From Heterobilharzia americana (taxonomy: Eukaryota; Platyhelminthes; Trematoda; Strigeidida; Schistosomatidae), in the NCBI GenBank assembly GCA_944470555.2, contig OX104130.1:77753160-77817159 (forward strand): 64,000 bases of DNA, in the 5' to 3' direction. Made by a program: the position numbers and the translations under genes. This document shows, in pieces, positions 13,118 through 23,138 of this stretch. The notes beneath the pieces were generated by a model, which made no database searches, was not told where the DNA came from, and saw nothing but the letters and a program-made list of their open reading frames with translations. The number at the start of each line of letters is the position of its first letter. The stretch's first letter is position 1.

Positions 13118-14229
13118 TGAGAGCCACCACACTCACATTAACCTTTCATACGAAGTGTTGAGGAAACTTCCATAAGTTACCACCTCAAACTAACGGCATA
13201 TTCTGCCCCACCCAACACGGTAATCAAAAACAGAAATCCCACACCACATGATAGCGTGAAATTTATGTTTTTAAATGCTCTATAGAATAAGGATATGCAA
13301 TGAAAGCCATAGCAAGCGAAGTTAAGTAGGGAGAAACACGAACATAGAAAACACTCTCCTTGTTGTAATTCTTGCTTTCCCTGCTCGCTGCTTCCTCTGT
13401 TTTCTTCTAGTTGTAGAAGAATAATTCATTTCAAAACTTTGGCCTTGTTGCCATCGAGAACTGATTACATAAGGAACAGACCATGGCTGAAACTACCCTT
13501 CATGGAGGGTAACCAGTATTACTACGTTCACAATACCTAACTACAACAAGCAGAAATAAAAATGTTTACTGGACCACGACTTCATAATTATCAAAATCTA
13601 GGATAAACTCATTATAAAAGTGATCAGCAAAGTCCAACACTTAACAACTGCTAGGCTGTCACGACCCGTGAAAACGAAGGACGACGAGTTCTGGAAGTCC
13701 ATCTAGCCCATTCAAACAAGTCTATTGCTTCTGGATGCTGGAGTTGGAAAAGTGAAGACATTTGGCTTTCAGTCATAATATTCATAAAGATTATGAGTCT
13801 TTGTTGTGGAATGGTGTTAACGTGGATGAACTATGCAGTCCTGGAATCGTCAATGAAGTACAATATGCTAACAATTCACAACTTTTCATCATTATCTCAA
13901 GCAAAAGCACAAACTGTTACAATGGAAGTATTAGCCTCAAGCTTAAGTTTTCTCCAGGTAATACCTGTGGTGTCTGGATACAAACCTATTTCTTTCTGTG
14001 AATGCGAAGACAATACTTCCACTCGTCCAGCTCGTAAATTCTCTGCACACTTATCCTGCTGGGATGTTCCATTATATGAACATGCAGCACTTATATCTCC
14101 TAGTGACAACGGTTAGGGATTCAGATTACCTTCCATGAAGATGAATGTAACTTGTATGTAAACTTATTCATACCTGTAAAAGTGGTGTGTGCCTGCATAT
14201 TCAGGAATAAATATTATTATTATTATCAT
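13118..14229 (+). other. LINE 3' UTR ending in an ATT microsatellite
   Basis: Non-coding. The last 390 bp recur at 1187-1586. The ATT repeats end at about 14227, against the left-arm sequence that resumes at 14230. Confidence 0.65.
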
Positions 14230-14379
14230 ATTGGTAAGTGACGGATAGTGTACGCCCTTTGTATCTCCACGGGACCCTGCCCATCCAGTGAGTGGGGTTC
14301 TACACCCATCTCTAGGCATTTACGCTGATAAGCCTCAGTCACTATGACCAGACTAAGGGGGGACTTTCTGTCAATAAGG
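14230..14379 (-). repeat. Left palindrome arm, middle block
   Basis: Reverse complement of 16830-16979, with coordinates summing to 31209 throughout. It continues the BEL/Pao segment interrupted by the LINE. At 14378-14379 the sequence jumps to the Gypsy block; the right arm has 993 bp between the same two points. Confidence 0.8.
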
Positions 14380-14929
14380 TGAGTTGGAGGCGTAAACCAA
14401 TATCTAGTATTATTGGTTGCACACCAAACGTCGGTGTACCAGCTTTATTTGCAGCTTGAAGAGGTAACTTGCTGGTGGCTGCCGTGAAAGTGAAATCAGA
14501 ATGATGGTAACTTTGGCACCTACACCGACTAAAAACTGGGATTCTGAAGTTCTATGCGTCACAAAGAAGAGGCAACTGGATTACTTGCCGGTGACAACTG
14601 TCGCCATCGCTGTCTGGTTGCCAAGTTTCCATGGTCTATTTTTGTTGAAGTTGCGGGACCTTGCACACCCACTTGCTTTGTGTTCAAACTTTCGGTGGTA
14701 CCAACAAATCTCTTGTGGAGCCTTGGGTGTGCGTAGTCGACACCTGTCTGTTGGGCGCTTGTGTAATATGGGCGTCGGGTTTCTAATGTCTATATTAGAA
14801 ACCCTTGCCACCAACGCTTCAAATCTGGATGTTAATGACACCAACCAAGACTCGATACTATACGGGTTGTTAGTCGTTGGAGTAGGATAATACTGGATAC
14901 TCTCTGTCGAGGTTTTCATGCGTGTGAAG
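14378..14929 (-). repeat. Left palindrome arm, inner block (Gypsy gag/protease)
   Basis: 552 bp, reverse complement of 15285-15836, with coordinates summing to 30214 and no indels. It contains a Gypsy-type Gag C-terminus on the minus strand (14929-14581) with the same zinc-knuckle-like motif as the right copy. A long minus-strand ORF of 202 aa starting at 15189 runs through the spacer SINE into this gag; this is an accident of a stop-free SINE, not an authentic N-terminus. Confidence 0.85.
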
Positions 14930-15284
14930 CAGATCCCATAGTTTTCTGTATGATGGCCGTGCATTCGAATAACAAGTAACAAACAACAACTGATACCCGT
15001 TGCGCAGGAGGTGGCGTAATGAATAAAGCTTTGACGTCTTAAGTGACTGGTACCTGATTCTAGTCTTTGAGAGAACATCACCCACTTATGAGCAGGCTTA
15101 TCCAGCTGACGGGTCATAAATAGGACGAAACGGGTATCCTGGGTTCCACTACTAACCACCGAGCAGAATACAGCCATGGACTTTAACATTCCGCTATTCC
15201 TGGAAAGAAATAACAGGATCAGTACCTTATCTGAGGCAATATGAAAACTAGAGTATGTAAAAGGTATATATGTACTGGGGTCTA
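14930..15284 (+). mobile_element. Palindrome spacer with hammerhead SINE remnant
   Basis: The 355 bp between the arms is single copy. It includes the tail of a Smalpha-like SINE with a recognisable hammerhead ribozyme at 15101-15146. No gene is seen. Confidence 0.6.
15101..15146 (+). ncRNA. Hammerhead ribozyme, one core change
   Basis: Stem I pairs ATCCAG with CTGGGT. The core reads CTGACGG instead of CTGANGA, so the invariant A9 is G. A shortened stem II (GTC...GAC) is followed by GAAA, then a short stem III and the cleavage-site TC. Known Smalpha SINEs of schistosomes carry type I hammerheads of this form. The A9 change should abolish or strongly reduce cleavage. Confidence 0.65.
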
Positions 15285-15836
15285 CTTCACACGCATGAAA
15301 ACCTCGACAGAGAGTATCCAGTATTATCCTACTCCAACGACTAACAACCCGTATAGTATCGAGTCTTGGTTGGTGTCATTAACATCCAGATTTGAAGCGT
15401 TGGTGGCAAGGGTTTCTAATATAGACATTAGAAACCCGACGCCCATATTACACAAGCGCCCAACAGACAGGTGTCGACTACGCACACCCAAGGCTCCACA
15501 AGAGATTTGTTGGTACCACCGAAAGTTTGAACACAAAGCAAGTGGGTGTGCAAGGTCCCGCAACTTCAACAAAAATAGACCATGGAAACTTGGCAACCAG
15601 ACAGCGATGGCGACAGTTGTCACCGGCAAGTAATCCAGTTGCCTCTTCTTTGTGACGCATAGAACTTCAGAATCCCAGTTTTTAGTCGGTGTAGGTGCCA
15701 AAGTTACCATCATTCTGATTTCACTTTCACGGCAGCCACCAGCAAGTTACCTCTTCAAGCTGCAAATAAAGCTGGTACACCGACGTTTGGTGTGCAACCA
15801 ATAATACTAGATATTGGTTTACGCCTCCAACTCACC
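15285..15836 (+). pseudogene. Right arm inner block: Gypsy Gag C-terminus and protease
   Basis: The Gag C-terminal region ends at 15633 with a nucleocapsid-like motif, C-x2-H-x4-H-x4-C (15508-15549), a zinc-knuckle variant seen in fluke Gypsy elements. Downstream, about 15670-15690, the aspartic protease active site should read D-T/S-G but reads G-V-G, so the catalytic Asp is lost. A frameshift near 15755 moves the rest of the protease (FGVQPIILDIGL..., ILGT) into another frame. The element is dead. Its mirror copy is 14378-14929. Confidence 0.75.
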
Positions 15837-16829
15837 TGGATTTTCATTGTTACCGATCTACATCATTCTATATTAGGGACTTATATCCGAAGTGCTTTAA
15901 ATCTGCCGGTCGGTGTTAACAAAATGAAGCTGAATGATGCATGCAGGAAAATTAGTGTGGAAGGCGTCAAGTCACACCATTCTATTCACAGCCTCTGCAT
16001 CACAAAACTTGGTAAATATGCACAGCCACTACAGAACTTCCATAGCATAGTAAAAAGTGTGATCACGTCTAGGAAGTACACCACACTACTGTGGATAGAA
16101 CCATCACCACAGGTCATTCTGTCTGTGCATGGCCCCGACGTCTACCACCCAAAGAGTTAGCAGCCTCAGAAGCAAAATCTTAATATATGACGCAGCTGGA
16201 CATAATACGGCCGCTCAGCGACACTTAGGCTCCGCCTCTGACGGATTTGCTTAGGGGCAACCAAGAAATATCATTTTACCGATGACAGACGCCGAGCTTT
16301 CAGTTGTCACATTTGAATCCCAAACCAAAAGCACGCCTAATCCTTTGCACTGACGCTTCTTACTCTCCAGTCGGTCGCACGGTAATTTGGTGGGAGTTGC
16401 TGGTAGTTTGACAGGTGGCAGGACAGTATGCCCTATGACTTGCATCTTATGTTGCGAATCCATACCGTGTTTGAATATCGAAAGCTACTGAAAATCCCGG
16501 CTGACGGAAGAAGATTTGTGGTCGAACGAATTGGCGTCTGTTTCAATTGTTTAAAGGGGGGTTACATAGCTAAGCTTCGCGATTCCTGACTTAAATGCAA
16601 GTTTAAGGGTTGTAAAGTAGGCCGTCGCTCTTGGATCCAAATAGCGGACGGTGATGTTAACATAACTGGATCTGTAACTCACATGGGAATGGACATTAAG
16701 TCTGCTAGAGTAAAGTTGTGTACTGTTCTAGTGAAGCTGATGCGTCCGAAAGGGAGCATAAAGACTTATGCCTTATTGATTAGCGAACCGGATACGTCAA
16801 TGACGTCAAAAAAATGCCAATGACCTAGA
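15837..16829 (+). pseudogene. Right-arm-only block: Gypsy pol leader and BEL/Pao knuckle/protease
   Basis: These 993 bp have no partner in the left arm. The first 330 bp continue the Gypsy protease and the linker toward RT, with a stop at 16160. From about 16470 a different family begins: a BEL/Pao Gag tail whose knuckle (16539-16580) has lost two of four ligands (His to Tyr, last Cys to Arg), then a protease-like stretch ending near 16810. The Gypsy-BEL join lies somewhere in 16160-16470, which is otherwise unassigned. Confidence 0.6.
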
Positions 16830-19591
16830 CCTTATTGACGGAAAGTCCCTCTTGAGTCTGGTCATGGTGACTGAGGCTTATCAGCGTAAATGCCTAGAGA
16901 TGGGTGTAGAACCCCACTCACTGGATGGGCAAGGTTCCGTGGAGATACAAAGGGCGCACACAATGTGTCACTTGCGAGTATCAGATCCGCACGCTCCATC
17001 CGATCATCGTTTTAAGGTCTGGAGCCATTTATGAGGCAATAAATAACCGCGATTACAGAATATTACCGTTGGGATCCTAACCGAGGGTGATATCTCAGAT
17101 ACACATTGGCTCCTGGAACAACGTCTTGGTGGTAGAAATCAACCGTTCGAAGTAAAATCCACTTGGGCTCTCTTTTGCCAGCGTTCGGATAACTATAGTG
17201 TGTCGGGTAATCCAGAGAGATTTTATGATCATGAATTCAACGATACTGGCAGTTTTGGTACGACGCATTCCATAGAGGAAAAAAGGCGCTTGACAATGAG
17301 AATCGTTCAGCTGGGCTAGTCGACGGACATTTTGAGATTAGGCCACGCTGGCAACTTGCCAAACTTTGTTTACACGATAAGTAAGAAACGACTAAACACA
17401 GACTTGGACCTTTAGGAAGACGACTGCCAAAGGGTAGCAATCTACTGGAGAGATTTAAGGTCACTGGTCTGGTCGGGGTACTTTTGAGATTGGGCTGGGA
17501 GGATCGACGTTGCGACTGGCATACAAGAAATGTTCATTACAAGTCGGGATGCCGGGTTAGGACATGCCAGCATTTCGTCTGCTGGGTTCTGAGGATGGTG
17601 ATAAAACCGAAGGTCTGCCAAACATCAGTTGACCGCCCAGACATTTGGTGTGGTCTTGTCATCGTCGTGTGTGAGCTATGAGTTCAGAAGGACCTCAGAC
17701 ACTTTCAGTTTCAAAGAGCGTAGTGTAACTAAAGAAGTTATTGGTAAAACTTCGGTACAGAAGATTGGTTTCCACTGATAGCACCTCTAATGCTACATCT
17801 TTATACAAACTATGATCAAGATTTGGTCGTATAGAATGGCAAATATTGAGCGCTGAGTAAAAGGTTGACACTAGATATAGAAATGTATTTGTGTAAATCA
17901 CAGCGAGTTTGAAATCAAATAACTAAAATAATATCTTTAGTTGAGCGATTACGATATGTTCTCGAGAGAGGAAGTCTACAGCTAATCACACGGGTCACCA
18001 ATTGTTTACAGGCTGTAGAGTCAACAACTTCAGTTGAATAAAGCCAAGCAGAATGGGAAATCGACATATAGAGGATTCCAATGAGGCACACGTTAGGCTC
18101 ATCTTAAGGATACCCAAGAGGGATATTCGGCGATAATGGGTCCGTCTTAGTAGGGGCCAATAATATGCTAGACGAGTACTTGATAGAATAGGAACGTTGG
18201 CTGATTCACAGTTAGTTGCTCGACATGGGAACTGACTGACACTTGCATCCACTGGCGGCAAGTCATTGGGGCAGAGTTTAGGAATGCATAGTCCTCATGA
18301 TACACAAAGTAATAAATGTTCTCATAGATGAGTGGCCACCGGTGGATAAGGATCTCATGATATTTGTGACAGAGACTGAAAGCACCACTATCAACCGTCT
18401 TTTGATTCCACTCACATCTGATGTAGAGGACGTAACAACACCAACTTCAGCAAACTTGCTGCTGCTGAGGGACAACTCAGAAGTGCTTGGGTGAATGAAC
18501 AGGAGTAATGGGCTTTCGAGGAGATGGTGACGAGGTAGTTAGCTTGAGGAGAAGTATTTTTGGGACGTCGGTCCAAGAAGTATGTTTTGCTGTTACAACA
18601 ATGACATAAGTGGACGAATTCCAATAGAAACATCCGGGTAGGTTACTTGATCATGATGGCATTGGAAGCTGCGGACAGAAATGAACAGCCTTTAGGACGA
18701 TTTAGTTGGAAAGACAGAATTAAAGAGAAAGAAGGGAACGCCCGATAGACACATCCGTAAGGTGTTTCTGCTACAGGCGTTGAACGAAAGGTGATCAGAT
18801 GGGGACCCCTAGGCATACCGCTATAAGTTTTCGTGGTCACCAGGGGAGGGTCGGCGCGCGCGGTTTCCGGGCGTACTAATGTCAGTCCAGTGAACCACTA
18901 AGCGATATCCATATACTTACACTCATCTATTTGGTGTGGTAAATGTTACTGGATGCCAGTGGCTGTAGAAATAAACCAAAGATCTTTAGTGGGTAATTTC
19001 ATGTGTTTTGAATGTCATCCTAGTAATGTATTCAGAAACATCGACCATTCAGTTTGCTTGACTTTGTTCAGTATGTTGACATAACCATATTGGGGTTCCT
19101 GTCCCGATTGGTGTCACTAGTGCATTTCATTTTGGCCAGAAACTGCTGTAGCCGTGAAAATTGAAGGTTTGCAACTAAATCTCAGACATATATTTTGCTA
19201 CAAAGAGCAGAGTTCACTTACAATTGAATATGCATTCATCACTTGTCAACCCAGGGTTTTGGATTCTGTTAGCTTCGCCTTCGGTTCGGGAACTCTGGAG
19301 GTGATTTTACCTTAGCACATCTGACTCGGTATGGTTTACTAGGTTGGAAATGCTTGGTAATATATCGTTGTGCCTTTCCCACTTCTGATTGTCAGTGTCA
19401 GTAACCAAGTATTATAGGTCACACACACATCGCATACCGAAGCAGCTTGATTTCATTATGGCGTCTTATGCTTCGTTCTCGTTACCTCTATATTTAACTT
19501 CATCTTGCCCATAATCTGAGCCCAAAACAGTCGTTTTAAGAAACCGCATCGTGTAACTTATAGACACTACATTTGACTGGCACATGTGTTA
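16830..19591 (+). repeat. Right palindrome arm, outer block (BEL/Pao pol and LTR-like end)
   Basis: Mirror of 14230-14379 plus 7086-9698, and uninterrupted. Decayed BEL/Pao pol can be followed through several frames. From 17110 to 17320 there is a WALFCQ...FND...SIEEKR block typical of the start of BEL RT, then VDGHFEI and RRLPKG near 17330-17430, and WEDRRCDWHT near 17495-17525. Integrase C-terminal features follow: LLLLRDN near 18455 and RHKWTNSNRNIRVG near 18600-18645. From 18850 to 19591 it is non-coding and LTR-like, but no second LTR was found. Confidence 0.75.
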
Positions 19592-19839
19592 GGATTGACG
19601 TGCTTCGTCCAGAAACTTTTATCTTCCCTCGACTATTGAGCCAGCAATATCGATGTTACAACTCACTTCTCGACTTTTGCTTTCCAGTGACGTTTTTCAT
19701 TTAGTACACTCCGTGACAGTGAATTCGTTCAGTCCTGTAGCAATCAGTTTGATGCATAATAGTACCGTCGTGTATAGCATATCCCTGTCGCTAAATTTGA
19801 GAATTTTCATTCAATCTATGAAACAGTTTAGTGTTATTA

Positions 19840-20034
19840 CTTGTATTACACCGTCGTTGATTCGACCGAATTGATCAGTCTCTGTTGGCATATGGGCTCC
19901 TATGCGGATGCCTCGATATTGCATGTCTTTTAACTATGTTTAGTAATGATGGGCAGTGGCTAGCAGTGGAATCCAAATAGGACGAAATGCGCATCCTGGA
20001 TTCCACTGCTAGCCACTGCCCATCATTACTAAAC
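19840..20034 (+). mobile_element. Smalpha-like SINE tail with 37 bp fold-back
   Basis: The leader 19845-19878 matches 37342-37378 upstream of another hammerhead SINE. At 19938-19974 and 19998-20034 lie two perfectly complementary 37 nt arms around a 23 nt loop. The loop contains the 3' half of the ribozyme (AGGACGAAATGCGCATCCT); the 5' half with CTGATGA has been replaced by the inverted copy of the 3' flank. Confidence 0.75.
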
Positions 20035-20475
20035 TATGAAGCAGTTGTTATTGTGATCTTTACATACAATAATCACTGGAGTTCCAATTCTGATAGAAAA
20101 ATACCTTTGCGAATAAAAATTCAGTAAACTCACATGATCATTTCAAATGACAAAATTAACTAATTTTGATTATCTGAATGGGTAAGAAGAATTTAATGAT
20201 CCCAAGAGGTCACTAATAAGATGTCGTATTGGTAATGGAGGTTAATATACCGTCTTTCACTTGTAGCTGTTATAGAGGAATTGATGAGTGCCAAACAGCC
20301 TTAATATCTCACCATTTCACCAACAGCTTGTAGCGGACCCAAAGAAATATAGAGTAAACCAAAATGATAAACTACGTATAATTTACAAAAATAGATTCAC
20401 TGATACAGAAATATGAAAAGTAATGCGTTACAACACAAAATAGTAATGACAATGTTATGGTTAATAACTGGTTAC
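20035..20475. other. Unassigned AT-rich DNA
   Basis: Nothing recognisable on either strand. Confidence 0.4.
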
Positions 20476-20803
20476 TTGAATGTTATCTCTTCGCTACTGT
20501 CCACCACAATGTAGTATATTCCGGAGTTTAGAAGGCGATACTTATTAGCTGTCCACAGTTGACGTTGGTTGACTTGATTGTCGTAATATTTGGAAGTAGA
20601 ATGGGAAGTTTTGTAGAATCCAGAGACAGTCGATGAGTATTCACGACTGACAATAGCCATGGAGACAGAAGTCGGAATGGATAGATGCATGCTGTATTTT
20701 CACGTTTAACAGCCACAACAAAGTCAGTAATAACCACCACAACCAAAAGTGTGTACAGACAAACAACATTCGGTTTTACAATTATTAGGAAGAATGTACA
20801 CAA
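20476..20803 (-). pseudogene. Possible broken first exon of a secreted protein
   Basis: On the minus strand one frame (from 20803) gives a hydrophobic, signal-peptide-like N-terminus (about residues 2-31) but lacks an ATG. A second frame (20690-20472) gives a soluble, Ser/Tyr-rich segment ending in a good 5' splice site (CAA/GTAACC at 20476/20475). Joining the two would need a frameshift near 20690-20720, so a decayed gene copy is more likely than a functional exon. The soluble part resembles N-terminal regions of secreted schistosome proteins as I remember them, but I cannot name a family with confidence, and no downstream exon was found. Confidence 0.3.
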
Positions 20804-22058
20804 TGAGTAAAAAGCGACGAAAAGGAAATATTATTTTTAATTTAAGTGGTTTATACACAATTTCATACAGTCTCCACAAGCTTATTTCACCATGTTTTGA
20901 CCTGTTGATTTGTTACATTAATTAAAAAAGAAACTTAAGTTTACTACCATTCATATAAATGTAAAGTACTTAGCATTAATTGTTAATCGTAGCAATCGCT
21001 TGAATGTTTTTCCGCATTTAATTTTCTAGAGACGACAAACACAGACCAGCACATCTTGCGCAAAGTTGTGTTCAGTATATATGTTTGAAATGCAGGTATG
21101 ATAGAAATCAAGGCAAGATTTTCCAGTTTATTGCAGCTTGAAGTAAAATGTTTTCATTATTAAACTTGAGGCATTCTAAAACTTAATTAATCACCTTCCA
21201 GTTTCGATTTATAGACTGCCTCACCTCTCTATTATCTAGCTCTACCTTTTGCCAGTTATCTTTTATTATTATATGTAAGTACATCCTGTATACTTGCTGA
21301 GTCGTTGACTCATCCTTTTCTTCTCCTATTTTCCCTTCCGGATTTTCATGGCTACCACAAAAACTTACACTGCCCTACGGTCCCCTGCAACAACATACCT
21401 ACCTTCATACAAGTTACACAAAAACGAATCAACAGATGGTCGTTACAACTAGAAAATACAAGTGATACTTGTGATACGTTCTAAAATCTACCTAGAATTG
21501 TATGAAAAGTAAGAAAATGGATTAATTTGCAAAGAAGAAATGTTTTCATGCTTTGATAAATTTGAAGAAAGCACGTGTTTGGTGTTGGTTCAATAAACTC
21601 GGCGCACCTACCGTAATTACTGAAGTAGGCAGATCCTAGCTAACTGACGAGGAAGAAGACAAAGTTGAGGGTGTGGAGGTGCGTGTTACAATTCCGTAAC
21701 GTTTGATCAACCCTACTTAACTTGATGTGCTCTAGTACCTGCTTAACCAGTACTTTATCTAACGTGTAACTACTGATAACAAAACACAAATCAAAAGAAC
21801 TGATACTGAATATATTTGAAGGAGCGATGTATTTAATTGAAGTAAGTGTAATAATAATGAATGGGGAAAGTTTAATCAACTTATCTGGCTTGTAAGACTG
21901 AACTAAGGACTCGGAGGACGTGCGTGGTAACCAGCACAATGTGGCGCAAAATGGCGTCCAAGCCTGTTCGGATGCATGCTCGTTAAAACAAAACTTAAAA
22001 CACCCTTAGCATCCGGAGGCGAGCTAAAGGTTAATTTAATTTAATCTATTTATTTTAG
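20804..22058. other. Unassigned AT-rich DNA
   Basis: Low-complexity AT-rich sequence with short ORFs only. A GC-richer patch at about 21920-22030 looks like an old dispersed repeat but could not be assigned. Confidence 0.35.
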
Positions 22059-22247
22059 CCCCAGTTGTATTTTGGTGCCAGGAAGGTGCACTACAAGGGT
22101 ATGACAGTATCTTTTTCTGAGATCTTCGCCGAGGAACCTGCAGCAGGCATATCTTTAGCGGAAGAAACATTGTCTGAAAATTCTCTGCAACAGCTTACTA
22201 AGAGCTTTAAGCACTATAAATATGAGAAAATCAACAAAACCACTTAA
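22059..22247 (+). CDS. Exon-like ORF, terminal exon of an unknown gene or pseudogene
   Basis: A 62-codon ORF opens directly after a good 3' splice site (T-rich tract and TTTTAG at 22053-22058) in phase 0 and ends at TAA 22245-22247. Its composition is protein-like: balanced, with a charged amphipathic C-terminal half rich in Lys, Glu and Leu, unlike the surrounding AT-rich noise. I do not recognise the product. No convincing upstream exon was found on the plus strand within 2 kb, and the downstream sequence is full of stops, so this may be a lone retained exon of a pseudogene. Confidence 0.35.
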   Translation, partial: PQLYFGARKVHYKGMTVSFSEIFAEEPAAGISLAEETLSENSLQQLTKSFKHYKYEKINKTT

Positions 22248-23065
22248 GCAACACCTAAAGCTGGTCAACTAGCTTTCACTTCAGGAAGCCATTCTAATGA
22301 CTGCCGTATTTTGTGCACACTATCAAAAGACTAGAAGCACACTATGATCATGCCTGTCCGCAACTGAAGCTCTAACAGTCTCTGTCAAATTAGAGACCGA
22401 TACTAAGACTGAAGTCAATATTCTAGGAGGAGTTCGAGGAAACCATTGCCACTTACGTGGAAAGTAACGCCATAATGTCGATTCTGCTTGAAGGAAAACA
22501 TCTAGCTTCAACTGCGGCCTCTGGATTGTTATTCAGAAGAGGTATCCGAGTGAATGACTACGTTATACACCTTATTCACATTGGGTCTATCTGCGATATG
22601 AGCTTACAATGACATTTCACGATCAATTATGACAAGAGGTGTAAGATGCTAGATGATGCCTATATTATCGTCAAGAGGGAAGAATAAGTTTAGAACTACT
22701 AGAAGGAGTACTTGTTGGCATATTAATGGTTGCATTATTGTCCTGAATGAGTCTATAGTCCAATAATATGTAATTAAATAAGCTATTCGATGCTTCTGTT
22801 ACTACTTTGTACCAATCAGCTGTTGAGGTCGCCTACAACTAGACGTTTGAATCAGTTCGTTGAAAAGGCCGACTTGTCTAGTAGGAAGTTTTCATCTTTG
22901 CATTGGTGGATACAACAGATAACGACTCAATATCTTATTCCTTGCATTTAATTCAGAAAATTGATAGTTGACACATCTTACTTTATCATTTGGCTGTCTG
23001 AGATGGCCGTGGTCTGATAGACTAACATTTATACTGGGTGATGATTGAAGATGAGATGAAAATTT
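22248..23065. other. Unassigned DNA
   Basis: Contains protein-like scraps in several frames (22260-22690) but no open exon. It could be decayed coding sequence continuing from the exon-like ORF just upstream. Confidence 0.3.
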
Positions 23066-23138
23066 CGACCGTGACCGGATTCGAACCGGTGACCATCGGG
23101 TTCCCGGCACGATGCTCTACCAGCTGAGCTACGAAGTC
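23066..23138 (-). tRNA. tRNA-Pro(GGG)-like sequence, SINE head or pseudogene
   Basis: A 73 nt cloverleaf on the minus strand. The D arm GCTC/GAGC and T arm ACCGG/CCGGT with TTCGAAT loop are perfect, and the A and B boxes are intact. The anticodon loop CCGGGAA gives anticodon GGG (Pro, CCC codon). Signs that it is not a working tRNA: two mismatches in the acceptor stem, one in the anticodon stem, and C instead of the universal U33. Schistosome genomes are known to hold large numbers of tRNA-Pro-CCC-like SINEs, which fits. Confidence 0.65.

Larger units (their letters stand above)
9699..14229 (+). mobile_element. Near full-length CR1-type LINE inserted in the left arm
   Basis: This 4.53 kb block interrupts the left arm exactly where the right arm (around 16979) is uninterrupted, so the right arm preserves the empty site. 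The word ATAT flanks both ends (9696-9699 and 14228-14231), a short probable target duplication. Order: 5' leader (9700-9908), a single long ORF with an N-terminal extension, an AP-type endonuclease, a reverse transcriptase, a 3' UTR (13120-14200) and an (ATT)n tail. Stops and frameshifts interrupt the ORF, so the copy is dead. CR1 or another jockey-superfamily clade is the best assignment; I cannot name the family. Confidence 0.8.

Noticed and set aside
14581..15189. The 202-codon minus-strand ORF as an intact Gag gene.
   Set aside because: Its first half is antisense to the spacer SINE and has no counterpart in the right arm, so it is a chance read-through into a gag fragment.
22892..23110. 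A minus-strand ORF running through the tRNA-like sequence.
   Set aside because: It reads through the T arm and anticodon arm of the tRNA-like element and is explained by the SINE.
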